A stretch of DNA of 64,000 nucleotides from Pseudomonas sp. S06B 330. Lineage in GTDB: Bacteria > Pseudomonadota > Gammaproteobacteria > Pseudomonadales > Pseudomonadaceae. This document shows, piece after piece, positions 56,727 to 64,000 of the stretch. The notes under the pieces are model-generated. The model saw only the letters and a list, made by a program, of their open reading frames with translations. It had not been told where the DNA came from and did not search any database. Location: positions 1,093,501 to 1,157,500 of the forward strand of contig NZ_CP088149.1 of assembly GCF_002845275.2 (NCBI RefSeq), written 5' to 3'. The position numbers and the translations under genes are program-made. Position 1 is the first letter of the stretch. Each line of letters starts with the position of its first letter.

Positions 56727-57590
56727 TTATCCAGCCCTCTGCCTCAAGCCTTTGGCATATTCGTTCGGAGAACGGTAGCCCAGCGCAGAGTGCAGTCGGC
56801 TGCTGTTGTAAAACCCATGGATGTAACTGGCGATTGATAACTGCGCCTGTTTTTTCGTGGGGTAGATCCCGCAAGCCTCCTCTCTTTTCAGCGTAGCGAA
56901 AAAGCTCTCGGCCACCGCGTTGTCCCAACAGTTTCCCCTTCGGCTCATGCTCTGTGTGAAGTCCTTCTTGGCCAGTGTCAGGCGAAACTTACTGCTCGCG
57001 TACTGACGGCCCTGATCGGAGTGAAATACCGCTCCGTTGGCGCCAGAGCAGGCGCTCCAGGCGTTCAGAAACGCGCGTTCGACCAAGTCGTCAGGCATTC
57101 GATCAGACAAGCTGTAACCCAGTATCTGGCGGGTTTGGATACTCAACACTATGGCCAGATACAACCAACCTTCCTTGGTTGGGAGATAGGTGATATCACT
57201 GACCCAGGTTGGCGTGAGGTTATCGATGGAAAACTGACGCGCCAGCACATTACTTGCAACCGGCAAGTAATGGTGGCTGTCCGTGGTGCAGGGCCTGAAA
57301 CTGCCTTTGGACTTGCCCCGTATCTGCTCCTCCTGCATCAACCGCCTAACCCGTTTGTGGCCCACCGCGTGCAATTTCTGGCGCAAGGCTGCCACTAGCC
57401 GTGGCCGGCCGTAGGTGTTTCGACTGGCCGCATAGGCCTTACGCAACTCAATGCGAATTTGAGCGTCAGGGTCAGGGCGAGACTGACGGTGCGTGTAATC
57501 GTAGAAACCTGAAACCGAGACATCCATCACCCGACACAACACACGTACGGGGTATTGAGTCCGTTCAGTAGCGACGAAGGCGTATCTCAC
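56727..57590 (-). CDS. IS3-family transposase OrfB (integrase core)
   Basis: The 287-residue product has an HTH_21 region (ASRNTYGRPRLVAAL) and the rve DDE domain: first Asp in TWVSDITYL, second in HSDQGRQYAS, and the Glu in NAVAESFFATLKRE. It cuts and joins IS ends as part of the OrfAB fusion. Its GTG start overlaps the orfA stop, but the frame is also open upstream to the slippery site. Production as a frameshift fusion is therefore likely. It appears intact. Confidence 0.92.
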   Translation of the reverse strand: MRYAFVATERTQYPVRVLCRVMDVSVSGFYDYTHRQSRPDPDAQIRIELRKAYAASRNTYGRPRLVAALRQKLHAVGHKRVRRLMQEEQIRGKSKGSFRPCTTDSHHYLPVASNVLARQFSIDNLTPTWVSDITYLPTKEGWLYLAIVLSIQTRQILGYSLSDRMPDDLVERAFLNAWSACSGANGAVFHSDQGRQYASSKFRLTLAKKDFTQSMSRRGNCWDNAVAESFFATLKREEACGIYPTKKQAQLSIASYIHGFYNSSRLHSALGYRSPNEYAKGLRQRAG

Positions 57591-57880
57591 CTGGACTCTT
57601 TGGCAAAGAATACCGCCGCCTTTTTTAGGATTTCACGCTCCATTTTTAGCTCGGCAATCTCGGCCCGCAGGCGAGCGAGTTCACTGTCTTCCTTGGTGAT
57701 GGGCTTGCGTTCAGGTGAACTCAACGGCTGGCCTCTGCGCGTGGCATCAACCCAGTTATCCAGCGTTTTCACGGACATCTCTAGCTGGCGGGCAGCTTCG
57801 GTTCTGCCAACGCTTTCAGCTAATGCGACGGCTTGAGCCTTGAACTCATCGGTATAGTTACGGCGAGTGCTTGGGTACAT
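57587..57880 (-). CDS. IS3-family OrfA (helix-turn-helix)
   Basis: The 97-residue product begins MYPSTRRNYTDEFKAQAV and has an HTH_Tnp_1 fold that binds the IS ends, followed by a leucine-zipper helix (LARLRAEIAELKMEREILKKA). The start is ATG 57878-57880 with GGAGG 5 bases ahead; a TTG four codons earlier is less likely. Near its end CTA AAA AAG offers the slippery site A AAA AAG for -1 frameshifting into orfB. Confidence 0.92.
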   Translation of the reverse strand: MYPSTRRNYTDEFKAQAVALAESVGRTEAARQLEMSVKTLDNWVDATRRGQPLSSPERKPITKEDSELARLRAEIAELKMEREILKKAAVFFAKESR

Positions 57881-57938
57881 GGCAACCTCCAAGAGAGCGA
57901 TTTAAGTATCGCTTCTTGGCGTCCGCTACCTGGGGACA

Positions 57939-57992
57939 GTTCCAGCCGCCGTAAGGGCGGAAGGGGCCGGCAGCATCGCCGCATTGAATGGA
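57939..57992 (-). repeat. Inverted repeat element, copy 2, outer part
   Basis: Read on the minus strand, GGCCCCTTCCGCCCTTACGG plus CGG matches the start of copy 1 at 56139. It is the continuation of the 56509-56695 part after the IS. It lies next to the hexamer array. Confidence 0.75.
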
Positions 57993-58036
57993 TAAGCCCC
58001 CAAGCCCAAGCCCAAGCCCAAGCCCAAGCCCAAGAG
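57993..58036. repeat. Hexamer tandem repeat CAAGCC at the right edge
   Basis: Five perfect CAAGCC units at 58001-58030 are followed by CAAGAG and preceded by AAGCCCC. On the minus strand it reads GGCTTG repeats, the mirror of the GGTGCT repeats at 56076. Such an array may change length by slippage. Confidence 0.85.
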
Positions 58037-58119
58037 CATCTTCCCCGATAACCCGTGAAGAATCTTTTTTTTGGGTTCACGTAACGTCGAGGGGAGGATG
58101 TTTTTGGGGTGCTTAGGAC

Positions 58120-58863
58120 TCAACGCTGTAGTTGGCGTTGGTCGGTAATCGGTTGCGAAGCGTTCATCCGCACAGGCTTGCGGTACAGCACCCAGTAGTA
58201 ACAGCCCAGGCTGATCAGCCAGCAGAACACCGCCGTCCACACGTTATGCGAAAAGAAGTGCGCCCCTTGCAGCATGCGCCCGATCGAAAACACGGTGCCC
58301 AAGCCAAAGGCGAACAGCAGCGTAGCGCGGGCCAGGCGCGGGCGGCGGTCACGCAGGGCGAAGAACAGGGCAAACAGGGTAAAGCCCGTGGCCGCATGAC
58401 CACCCGGCCAGCAACGACCTGGCTTGTCGGTAGCCGGACGTGGGCTAAGCAGCTCGCTGTAGGTTTCCTTGCCGCCAAACTCTTTCAGACTCCAGGGGCA
58501 CTGCACTGCAGTCACTGCTTTGACTGGGGTAACGAAACTGGTCGACAACGCCATGGCCAAGACCAGGTAGCCCAGCTCTCGACGCCAGCCTTTCAAGCGT
58601 TGCCAGAAAAAACTGGTGATGAAGGCGGCAATGGCCCCCAGCCCCAGAACAATCACCGCCTGTTTGGCACGGTCATGCAGGATGTCTTCAAGAAAGTAGC
58701 TATGCCGACCAATGAACTGGCCGGTCACCGGGTCGAAGGCCAGCTTGGCCAGGTCCATGTCCATGGCAGTCAATTCCAGCATCACAAGCGTGAGCGCCGT
58801 GAGTGCGGGGATGCCAAGGGCAATCCACAGGTTGAGCGGGCGAGAGGGGGCAGGTCGCGGCAT
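58120..58863 (-). CDS. PAP2 family membrane phosphatase
   Basis: The 247-residue product has about six membrane helices and the PAP2 motifs: CWPGGHAATGF (motif 2, with Gly in the place of the usual Ser) and SIGRMLQGAHFFSHNV (motif 3, Arg and His). Motif 1 may be KAVTAVQCP. It probably removes phosphate from a lipid such as undecaprenyl pyrophosphate or lipid A. ATG 58861-58863 is chosen; the longer frame has no ribosome site. It is divergent from colR, and a membrane-lipid role would fit that neighbour. Confidence 0.87.
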   Translation of the reverse strand: MPRPAPSRPLNLWIALGIPALTALTLVMLELTAMDMDLAKLAFDPVTGQFIGRHSYFLEDILHDRAKQAVIVLGLGAIAAFITSFFWQRLKGWRRELGYLVLAMALSTSFVTPVKAVTAVQCPWSLKEFGGKETYSELLSPRPATDKPGRCWPGGHAATGFTLFALFFALRDRRPRLARATLLFAFGLGTVFSIGRMLQGAHFFSHNVWTAVFCWLISLGCYYWVLYRKPVRMNASQPITDQRQLQR

Positions 58864-59052
58864 GGTAGGTCCAGGCAGGTCGAAGGGACAGTTCCAACCG
58901 GCAATTCTCGGATAGTCGCTATAACCTGTCCGTGAAGCCTGAGTGAAAAAAGCGTTAGTCTGCAATAAAGTCGCGCCGACCTAGCCGAGCGAGAACGATG
59001 GCCGTAAGCTGCGCCTGCCAAGCAGGCAAACGCCCCGGACGGGAGAACCCCC

Positions 59053-59736
59053 ATGCGAATTTTATTGGTTGAAGACAACCGCGATATCCTCGCCAATCTG
59101 GCCGATTACCTAGGCCTTAAAGGCTATACGGTCGATTGCGCCCAGGATGGCCTGTCGGGTCTGCATCTGGCAGCCACTGAGCACTATGACTTGATCGTGC
59201 TCGACATCATGCTCCCGGGTATCGATGGCTATACCCTGTGCAAACGCCTGCGCGAAGATGCCCGGCGTGACACACCGGTAATCATGCTTACCGCCCGCGA
59301 TCAGCTTGACGACCGCTTGCAAGGCTTTCGCTCGGGCGCCGATGACTACCTGCTCAAACCATTCGCGTTGTCGGAACTGGCCGCGCGTATCGAGGCGGTG
59401 CTGCGTCGGGCTCAAGGCGGTGGCCGGCGTACGCTGCAGGTCAGCGACCTGATCTATGATCTGGACACGTTGGAAGTGACCCGTGAAGGCAAGTTGCTCA
59501 AGCTCAACCCGGTTGGCTTGAAGTTACTGGCCGTGCTGATGCAGAAAAGCCCTCACGTACTGCGCCGCGAAGTACTGGAAGAGGCGCTGTGGGGTGACGA
59601 TTGTCCAGACAGCGACAGCCTGCGTAGCCATGTTCACCAATTGCGTCAGGTGATCGACAAACCGTTCGAAAAATCGTTGTTGCATACCGTTCACGGCGTG
59701 GGTTATCGCTTGGCCGAGGGCCGTGATGGAGTTTAA
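59053..59736 (+). CDS. colR: Response regulator ColR
   Basis: The 227-residue OmpR-type regulator has a receiver with Asp51 (VLDIMLPG), acidic pocket Glu7-Asp8, MLTARD and LLKPF, and a winged-helix DNA-binding domain ending LLHTVHGVGYRL. In P. putida ColRS guards membrane integrity and answers excess zinc and iron. The start is ATG 59053. It overlaps colS by 11 bases. Confidence 0.92.
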   Translation: MRILLVEDNRDILANLADYLGLKGYTVDCAQDGLSGLHLAATEHYDLIVLDIMLPGIDGYTLCKRLREDARRDTPVIMLTARDQLDDRLQGFRSGADDYLLKPFALSELAARIEAVLRRAQGGGRRTLQVSDLIYDLDTLEVTREGKLLKLNPVGLKLLAVLMQKSPHVLRREVLEEALWGDDCPDSDSLRSHVHQLRQVIDKPFEKSLLHTVHGVGYRLAEGRDGV

Positions 59737-61024
59737 GCAAAGCCTTGCCCAGCGGATCATCATCGCTTTCGCCTTGATGAGTGCATTGGTGGCGGGTGCA
59801 TTCGCCTTCGGTATTGTTGCCACGGTGCACCTGGTTGAAGAACGCTTGATCTCGGCGGTCCTTGGCGGTGACTTGCAGCGCCTGCTGCGCATGGACAGCG
59901 TCAGTGACTGGAGTCACCGCCCACGCCCCGATCAGCTGTTCTACTACAGTGGCGGGCGCGACGATTTCGAATTGCCCAAGGACCTGCGTCACCTGAGTGC
60001 AGGCTTTCATGAAGTGTTTCGCGAGCAATTGTCCTATCACGCCATGGTTGAAGTGGTGGATGGACGGCGTTACGTATTGCTCCAGGATCAGAGCGATTTC
60101 GAAGAGCGCGAGCGTGTACTGTTTGCGGTCGTGGTGGTGGGCTTTGTGCTCAGTCTGGCGCTGGCCGTGTTCCTTGGCTGGGTATTGGCCCGTCGGGTGA
60201 TGGCGCCAGTGATCCGCCTGGCACGCCAGGTCCGTCATCGCGACCAGCTGTTGGGCCTGGCGCCTCCTCTGGCACCTGATTACGCGGCCGATGAAGTCGG
60301 GCAGCTGGCAGTGGCCTTCGATGACACCCTGGGACGCCTGCGTGATGCCCTGACCCGCGAACGGCTGTTCACCAGCGATGTCAGCCATGAATTGCGCACG
60401 CCGTTGATGGTGTTGGCCAGTTCGTGCGAGTTGCTGTTGGTCAACCCCAATATCGACACTCGCGCACGCTCTCAGGTTGAACGCATCGCCCGCGCTACTG
60501 AAGAAATGCAGGAATTGGTGAAAACCTTCCTCATGCTCGCCCGGGCTCAGCGCGATGAAGGGGCGGTGGCTTCGCAGGCGAGTCTGAAGGAGGTGGCGGA
60601 TGACCTGATTGGCGTCTGGCGCGACACCATCGAACAGAAAGGTCTGACCCTGTTGTACGACGCCTCTGCAGGACTGCCGACGCTCTACAACGCTACTTTC
60701 CTGCAAGCGGTGATGGGAAACCTGCTACGCAATGCCGCGCACTACACCGACTATGGCTTTATCCGCCTGACCCTGGAGCCTACAGGGTTCCTGGTCGAAG
60801 ACAGTGGCGTGGGGATTCCCGAAGAGCAGCGTGAAGCCATGTTCCGCCCGTTCGTGCGTGGTGATGAGCGGCGTGGAGAAGGCCTTGGCCTTGGCCTGTC
60901 GCTGGTGCAGCGAATTTGTGATGACCAGAACTGGACGGTGAGTCTGACGGCGATGGAGCCCCATGGCTGCCGCTTTCACGTGGACCTGAGCCGGGGGCCG
61001 GAGCGTTCGCTTGAAGGGCAATAG
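59726..61024 (+). CDS. colS: Sensor histidine kinase ColS
   Basis: The 432-residue kinase has two membrane helices (about 11-34 and 132-155) around a periplasmic domain of about 95 residues. With ATG 59726 as start (not GTG 59723), His35, Glu38, Asp57, His95, Glu96, His105 and Glu126-x-x-Glu129 fall at positions I recall as metal-sensing in P. putida ColS, and the H-box His is His221 in SHELRTPLM. HAMP, HisKA and HATPase (NLLRNAAHY, GEGLGLGLSLV) follow. Metal ligands are thus intact. Confidence 0.93.
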   Translation: MEFKQSLAQRIIIAFALMSALVAGAFAFGIVATVHLVEERLISAVLGGDLQRLLRMDSVSDWSHRPRPDQLFYYSGGRDDFELPKDLRHLSAGFHEVFREQLSYHAMVEVVDGRRYVLLQDQSDFEERERVLFAVVVVGFVLSLALAVFLGWVLARRVMAPVIRLARQVRHRDQLLGLAPPLAPDYAADEVGQLAVAFDDTLGRLRDALTRERLFTSDVSHELRTPLMVLASSCELLLVNPNIDTRARSQVERIARATEEMQELVKTFLMLARAQRDEGAVASQASLKEVADDLIGVWRDTIEQKGLTLLYDASAGLPTLYNATFLQAVMGNLLRNAAHYTDYGFIRLTLEPTGFLVEDSGVGIPEEQREAMFRPFVRGDERRGEGLGLGLSLVQRICDDQNWTVSLTAMEPHGCRFHVDLSRGPERSLEGQ

Positions 61025-61136
61025 CGAAATGTTCTGTAACTTTTATTTGTTCAGCTCACGAATTTTTCACATGCGCATAACCTGACGCCTACGCTTATCT
61101 ACTTAAGGTGGGGGCATTGGAGTCAGGAGATGCAGC

Positions 61137-61817
61137 ATGCGTAGCCCCATCAAACTCGAGTTTTCCGAAAAGTACGATCAGCAACATGCTCAGGAGTACT
61201 TTCTCAAGCATCAGGACGGCCTGGCTCGGCGCCTGTCGCACCAACGTGATGAGCAAATGGCCCGCCGTGCGCTGGCCTTGGCCGGAGAACCGGGTCTGGT
61301 CCTCGATCTGCCGTGTGGCGCCGGTCGCTTCTGGCCAATGCTGGCGGAAAAACCCAACCGTGTGATCATTGGTGCAGATAACTCCGAGGCTATGCTGGAA
61401 ACCGCTACCAAATCGCAGCCGGCGCATATCGTCGAGCGGGTACGGACCTTGCAAACCTCAGCATTCGCAATCGACCTGCCAGACAACGCGGTCGACAGCA
61501 TCTTCTGCATGCGCCTGATGCACCATATTGGCGACGCCGCTCACCGCAAAACAATTCTCTCGGAGTTTCAACGCGTTACCCGTGACAGCGTGATCTTGTC
61601 GTTGTGGGTCGATGGCAACTTCAAAGCCTGGCGTCGGCAAAAACTGGAAAAACGTCGTTACGCCGAGACCGGCAAACCCAGCTATCAGAATCGTTTCGTG
61701 TTACCGGTTGCCACGGTTGAGCAGGAATTTCAGGACGCCGGTTTCCGCATTCAGGAACGATTAGACTTTTTGCCGTTCTATGCCATGTGGCGAGTATACG
61801 TATTACGCAAGGGGTAA
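61137..61817 (+). CDS. Class I SAM-dependent methyltransferase
   Basis: The 226-residue product has motif I VLDLPCGAGRFW (about 55-66), IIGADNSEAML and MRLMHHIGD, the usual Rossmann SAM site. The substrate is not known. Being between colS and an LPS-kinase-like gene suggests lipid or LPS change. Intergenic 61025-61136 has no obvious terminator, so it may be read through from colRS or have its own ColR-dependent promoter. It starts at ATG 61137. Confidence 0.87.
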   Translation: MRSPIKLEFSEKYDQQHAQEYFLKHQDGLARRLSHQRDEQMARRALALAGEPGLVLDLPCGAGRFWPMLAEKPNRVIIGADNSEAMLETATKSQPAHIVERVRTLQTSAFAIDLPDNAVDSIFCMRLMHHIGDAAHRKTILSEFQRVTRDSVILSLWVDGNFKAWRRQKLEKRRYAETGKPSYQNRFVLPVATVEQEFQDAGFRIQERLDFLPFYAMWRVYVLRKG

Positions 61818-61822
61818 TAGGC

Positions 61823-62530
61823 ATGGCGGTAGAGCGTTCAGCAACAACGGCAGCAGGCCAGTTCGACCATTTCTGGCAGCAGCAGGGTGAGTGGGTGGAA
61901 GAGCCCAACCAGCGCCGGGGTGGTGAAAGTGGTGTGCAACGGCTGAACGATGAAAGTGGCCAGATGCTCTATGCCAAGCGCCAGATCGGTCATATCTACC
62001 GCAGTTTGATGCACCCGTTCGGTCGTCCGACGGTGTTGCGTGAATACGATGCGATCAACAGCTTCGAGCAACTGGGTGTGCGGGTGCCGCATATCGTCTA
62101 CTGCGGAGTCGAGCGTGACGCCGATCATCAGTGGCGTGCCTTGTTGGTCAGTAAAGCCTTGGACGGCTTCGAAGATTGCGACAGCTGGTACGCCAACGGT
62201 GCGCGTGAGCGTTACAGCGAGGCCTTGCATGAGCGTATGCTCCAGGACCTGGCGCAGAACCTTGCGCGTATGCACCGAGGCCATTGGCAGCACGGCTGCC
62301 TCTATGGCAAACATGTGTTTATCAAGGTCATTGGCGAAGGTGCTGAGGCTCGCGCCGAAGTGGCGTTGCTGGATCTGGAAAAATGTCGGCGGCGCATCAG
62401 TTGCCAGCGCGCTGCAGCCAATGACTTAAAGCAACTGCGCCGCCATTCGTCATTCAATGACGCAGAATGGCGAAAGCTGCTCTATTTTTATCAGAGAGCG
62501 TTTGGCAGCGCTGTCAAAGGTTTAGAGTGA
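61823..62530 (+). CDS. inaA: InaA/lipopolysaccharide-kinase family protein
   Basis: The 235-residue kinase-like protein has MLYAKRQIGHIYR (Lys for ATP), HPFGRPTVLREYDA, NLARMHRGHWQHGCLYGKHVF (catalytic loop His-x-Asp-like region with Gly-Cys) and VALLDLEKCRRR (metal-binding Asp in DLE). It likely phosphorylates a sugar of the LPS core or a related substrate. ATG 61823 has GGGGTAATAGG ahead. It is coupled to the next small gene (TGATG). Confidence 0.87.
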   Translation: MAVERSATTAAGQFDHFWQQQGEWVEEPNQRRGGESGVQRLNDESGQMLYAKRQIGHIYRSLMHPFGRPTVLREYDAINSFEQLGVRVPHIVYCGVERDADHQWRALLVSKALDGFEDCDSWYANGARERYSEALHERMLQDLAQNLARMHRGHWQHGCLYGKHVFIKVIGEGAEARAEVALLDLEKCRRRISCQRAAANDLKQLRRHSSFNDAEWRKLLYFYQRAFGSAVKGLE

Positions 62531-62754
62531 TGAAACTAGAATTAGCTCGAGGTTTGTTTCTCTTGCTGGCCTTGGCGGTCGCTACGGCGGCGGCAGCGGC
62601 CTGGGAAGAGCCACGTCCGCAAGTGGTCAGCAAGGTCGACCCTGCGGCCCAGTGCCCGCCACCACGTTTGATGAAAAGTGAGGTTAGCGCCCAGCCCGAT
62701 CCGGACCTGTTGTTGTTTTTGTTTGGTATGAGTCAGAGTCTGCGTTCGCAATAA
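62530..62754 (+). CDS. Small exported protein of the colRS locus
   Basis: The 74-residue product has a signal peptide (hydrophobic LFLLLALAVATAAAAA, cut near residue 24) and a mature part of about 50 residues with no known domain. That part ends in PDPDLLLFLFGMSQSLRSQ, a hydrophobic patch near the end. Its ATG overlaps the inaA stop, which supports real translation. A short gene at this place is also found in P. aeruginosa as I recall (near PA4377). The function is unknown. Confidence 0.72.
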   Translation: MKLELARGLFLLLALAVATAAAAAWEEPRPQVVSKVDPAAQCPPPRLMKSEVSAQPDPDLLLFLFGMSQSLRSQ

Positions 62755-62778
62755 TGCCTTGAGTGTCAGCCCTATCAG

Positions 62779-62804
62779 AGGCCTCGTCAGTGACGAGGCC
62801 TTTT
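62779..62804. terminator. Bidirectional terminator between the colRS locus and the RND gene
   Basis: AGGCCTCGTCA and TGACGAGGCCT form a perfect stem followed by TTTT. It ends the plus-strand genes and lies just past the stop of the convergent RND gene. Confidence 0.8.
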
Positions 62805-62809
62805 GCCGT

Positions 62810-64000
62810 TCAGGCAGCTTGCGTCTGTGTCTGCGCCACGTCCGCGCGGGCTAGCAGGGTATAAACACACGGCAGGACGAACAGGGTAAACAGCGTGCCC
62901 ACCGACATACCCGTGGCGATGACTATGCCGATGTCAAAGCGACTCACTGCGCCAGCGCCACCGGCCAGAATCAGTGGCACCATGCCAAAGACCATCGCCG
63001 CTGTGGTCATCAGCACAGGGCGCAAACGGATCGCTGCGGCTTCCTCGACGGCTTCGCGGGCGCTCAGCCCCTTCTGCAGACGTAACTGGTTGGCGAATTC
63101 GACCACCAGAATGCCATGCTTGCTGATCAGGCCAATCAGCGTTACCAGGCCGACCTGGGTGTAGATGTTCATGCTTGAAATGCCCAGGAACAACGGGATC
63201 AGCGCCCCGCAAATGGACAGTGGTACGGTTACCAGGATGACCAGCGGATCGCGGAAACTTTCGAACTGCGCCGCCAGCACCAGAAAAATGATCGCCAGCG
63301 CCAGGCCGAAGGTTACCCACAGTGCACTACCTTCCTGAACGAATTGCCGTGCCGCACCGGCATAGTCAAAGGCATAACCTTCAGGCGCCTCCTCTTGGGC
63401 AATACTGCGCACTGTCTCCAAGGCCTCGCCCATACTTACAGTAGGAAAGCCCTGGAAGATCACCGAGTTCAGTTGCTGGAATTGATTGAGCTGGCGTGGC
63501 CGTGCGCGGTCGCTGAGGGTAATCAGCGTCGACAGTGGCAGCATCTGCCCTTGCTGGTTCTTCACGTAGTAATTGCTCAACCAGTCGGGGTTGTCTCGAT
63601 ACGGTCGTTCAACCTGGGCGATCACTTTGTAGCTGCGGCCATCGATGGTGAAACGGTTGATTTCAGCTTCACCCAGTAGGGTCGCCAAGGTGCCGCCCAA
63701 GGCGTCCATAGACACGCCCATCTGCGCGGCCTTTGCCCGGTCGATGTCGACGACGACCTCGGGCTTATCAAAGGCCAGGTCAATGTCGAGAAAGGCGAAC
63801 TTACCTGAGTCCAGCGCACGTTGCTTGACTCGGTCAGCCACCTCCAGCAGGGATTCGTAGTCGTTGGCGGTATTAATCACGAACTGGAACGGCAGGCCTT
63901 CACCCGTGCCTGGCAATGAGGGCAGGTTGAAGCCGAAAATCTGCAGACCGGCGATACCCTCGAGCTTGCTTTGCACCAGCGGCAGCAGCTCCATTTGCGT
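62810..64000 (-). CDS. mexW: RND multidrug efflux permease, MexW-like (3' part)
   Basis: The last 397 codons of an AcrB-type pump are present: a periplasmic docking and porter part, then the last membrane helices. Helix 10-12 motifs are GLISKHGILVVEFANQLR, RLRPVLMTTAAMVFGMVPL and GMSVGTLFTLFVLPCVY. It exports drugs through a tripartite complex. The position next to the colRS genes matches mexVW in P. aeruginosa from memory, which is why mexW is given. The 5' end is outside the window and the frame is open to base 64000. Confidence 0.85.
   Translation of the reverse strand, partial: TQMELLPLVQSKLEGIAGLQIFGFNLPSLPGTGEGLPFQFVINTANDYESLLEVADRVKQRALDSGKFAFLDIDLAFDKPEVVVDIDRAKAAQMGVSMDALGGTLATLLGEAEINRFTIDGRSYKVIAQVERPYRDNPDWLSNYYVKNQQGQMLPLSTLITLSDRARPRQLNQFQQLNSVIFQGFPTVSMGEALETVRSIAQEEAPEGYAFDYAGAARQFVQEGSALWVTFGLALAIIFLVLAAQFESFRDPLVILVTVPLSICGALIPLFLGISSMNIYTQVGLVTLIGLISKHGILVVEFANQLRLQKGLSAREAVEEAAAIRLRPVLMTTAAMVFGMVPLILAGGAGAVSRFDIGIVIATGMSVGTLFTLFVLPCVYTLLARADVAQTQTQAA

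Larger units (their letters stand above)
56696..57938 (-). mobile_element. Complete IS3-family insertion sequence, 1243 bp
   Basis: Terminal inverted repeats of 28 bases (TGYCCCCAGGTAGCGGACGC plus CAAGAAGC) match except at the third base. They start TG and end CA as IS3 elements do. Inside are orfA and orfB in a -1 frame relation with an A AAA AAG slippery site. The flanks show only a partial match (GTC left, GTT right), so no clean 3-4 base target duplication is seen. It splits copy 2 of the inverted element. Confidence 0.9.

Noticed and set aside
56690..57945. Target-site duplication at the IS3 ends
   Set aside because: The flanks are GTC and GTT, which do not match exactly, so none is claimed.
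57993..58036. Regular repeats as a possible CRISPR
   Set aside because: Units are 6 bases with no spacers and there are no cas genes.
57820..58080. A frame with alternating Ala-Trp residues
   Set aside because: It is only the translation of the CAAGCC hexamer array.

Overview
The window reads as a chromosomal stretch of a fluorescent Pseudomonas, most likely of the P. putida group. The evidence is gene content and order that match the P. putida and P. aeruginosa chromosomes as I remember them, high-GC codon use, GTG/TTG starts, and several families of Pseudomonas-type palindromic intergenic repeats. No database search was run, so the species call is inference. Almost all of the window is conserved core genome.

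Layout. 1-1600: the 3' end of a homodimeric pyruvate-dehydrogenase-type E1 gene, an AT-richer SUKH (SMI1/KNR4) orphan whose start looks frameshifted, and zapG on the minus strand. 1738-4924: alpha/beta hydrolase, a long trpS with an added C-terminal domain, and zapE. 5005-7156 (minus): a GlxA-type AraC regulator and a Tas-type aldo-keto reductase. 7407-12272: rplM-rpsI, petABC (cytochrome bc1) and sspAB. 12319-16182 (minus): a small lipoprotein, then the envelope operon lpoA-yraN-diaA/gmhA-like-dolP-like. 16369-17671: rsmI and the RNase P RNA gene.

17876-35760 holds an intact division and cell wall (dcw) cluster: mraZ, rsmH, ftsL, ftsI, murE, murF, mraY, murD, ftsW, murG, murC, ddlB, ftsQ, ftsA, ftsZ and lpxC. 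Most junctions overlap by a few bases, and a recognisable MraZ operator of four AAGTGG boxes lies in front. Next come dciA (minus), secA, argJ, a GST and a MutT-ThiE fusion. Then follow a minus-strand histidine kinase/cobalamin adenosyltransferase pair and a panE-like gene, yajQ, an mscS-type channel, an MdfA-like exporter, ampG, an alkyltransferase-like gene, a DUF481 barrel, a HugZ-like gene with a possible Fur box, fxsA and groESL behind a good sigma-32 promoter.

55995-58119 is the only accessory-looking region. It has two inverted copies of one non-coding repeat element with arms of about 164 bp and hexamer tandem repeats at the outer ends. One copy is split by a complete IS3-family element of 1243 bp. 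Beyond it are a PAP2 phosphatase (minus) and the colR-colS operon with a methyltransferase, an InaA-like kinase and a small exported protein. The window ends inside an RND efflux gene, probably mexW.

Stretches over 300 bases without a gene are 17672-17980 (an AT-rich stretch of no recognised content up to about 17870, then the mraZ promoter and operator) and 55995-56726 (groEL terminator and the inverted repeat). I found no CRISPR array, prophage, tRNA or rRNA, and no convincing new multi-gene defence or metabolic system. The best leads for novelty are the IS-split inverted repeat, the orphan SUKH gene, the TrpRS C-terminal extension and the kinase/adenosyltransferase pair.
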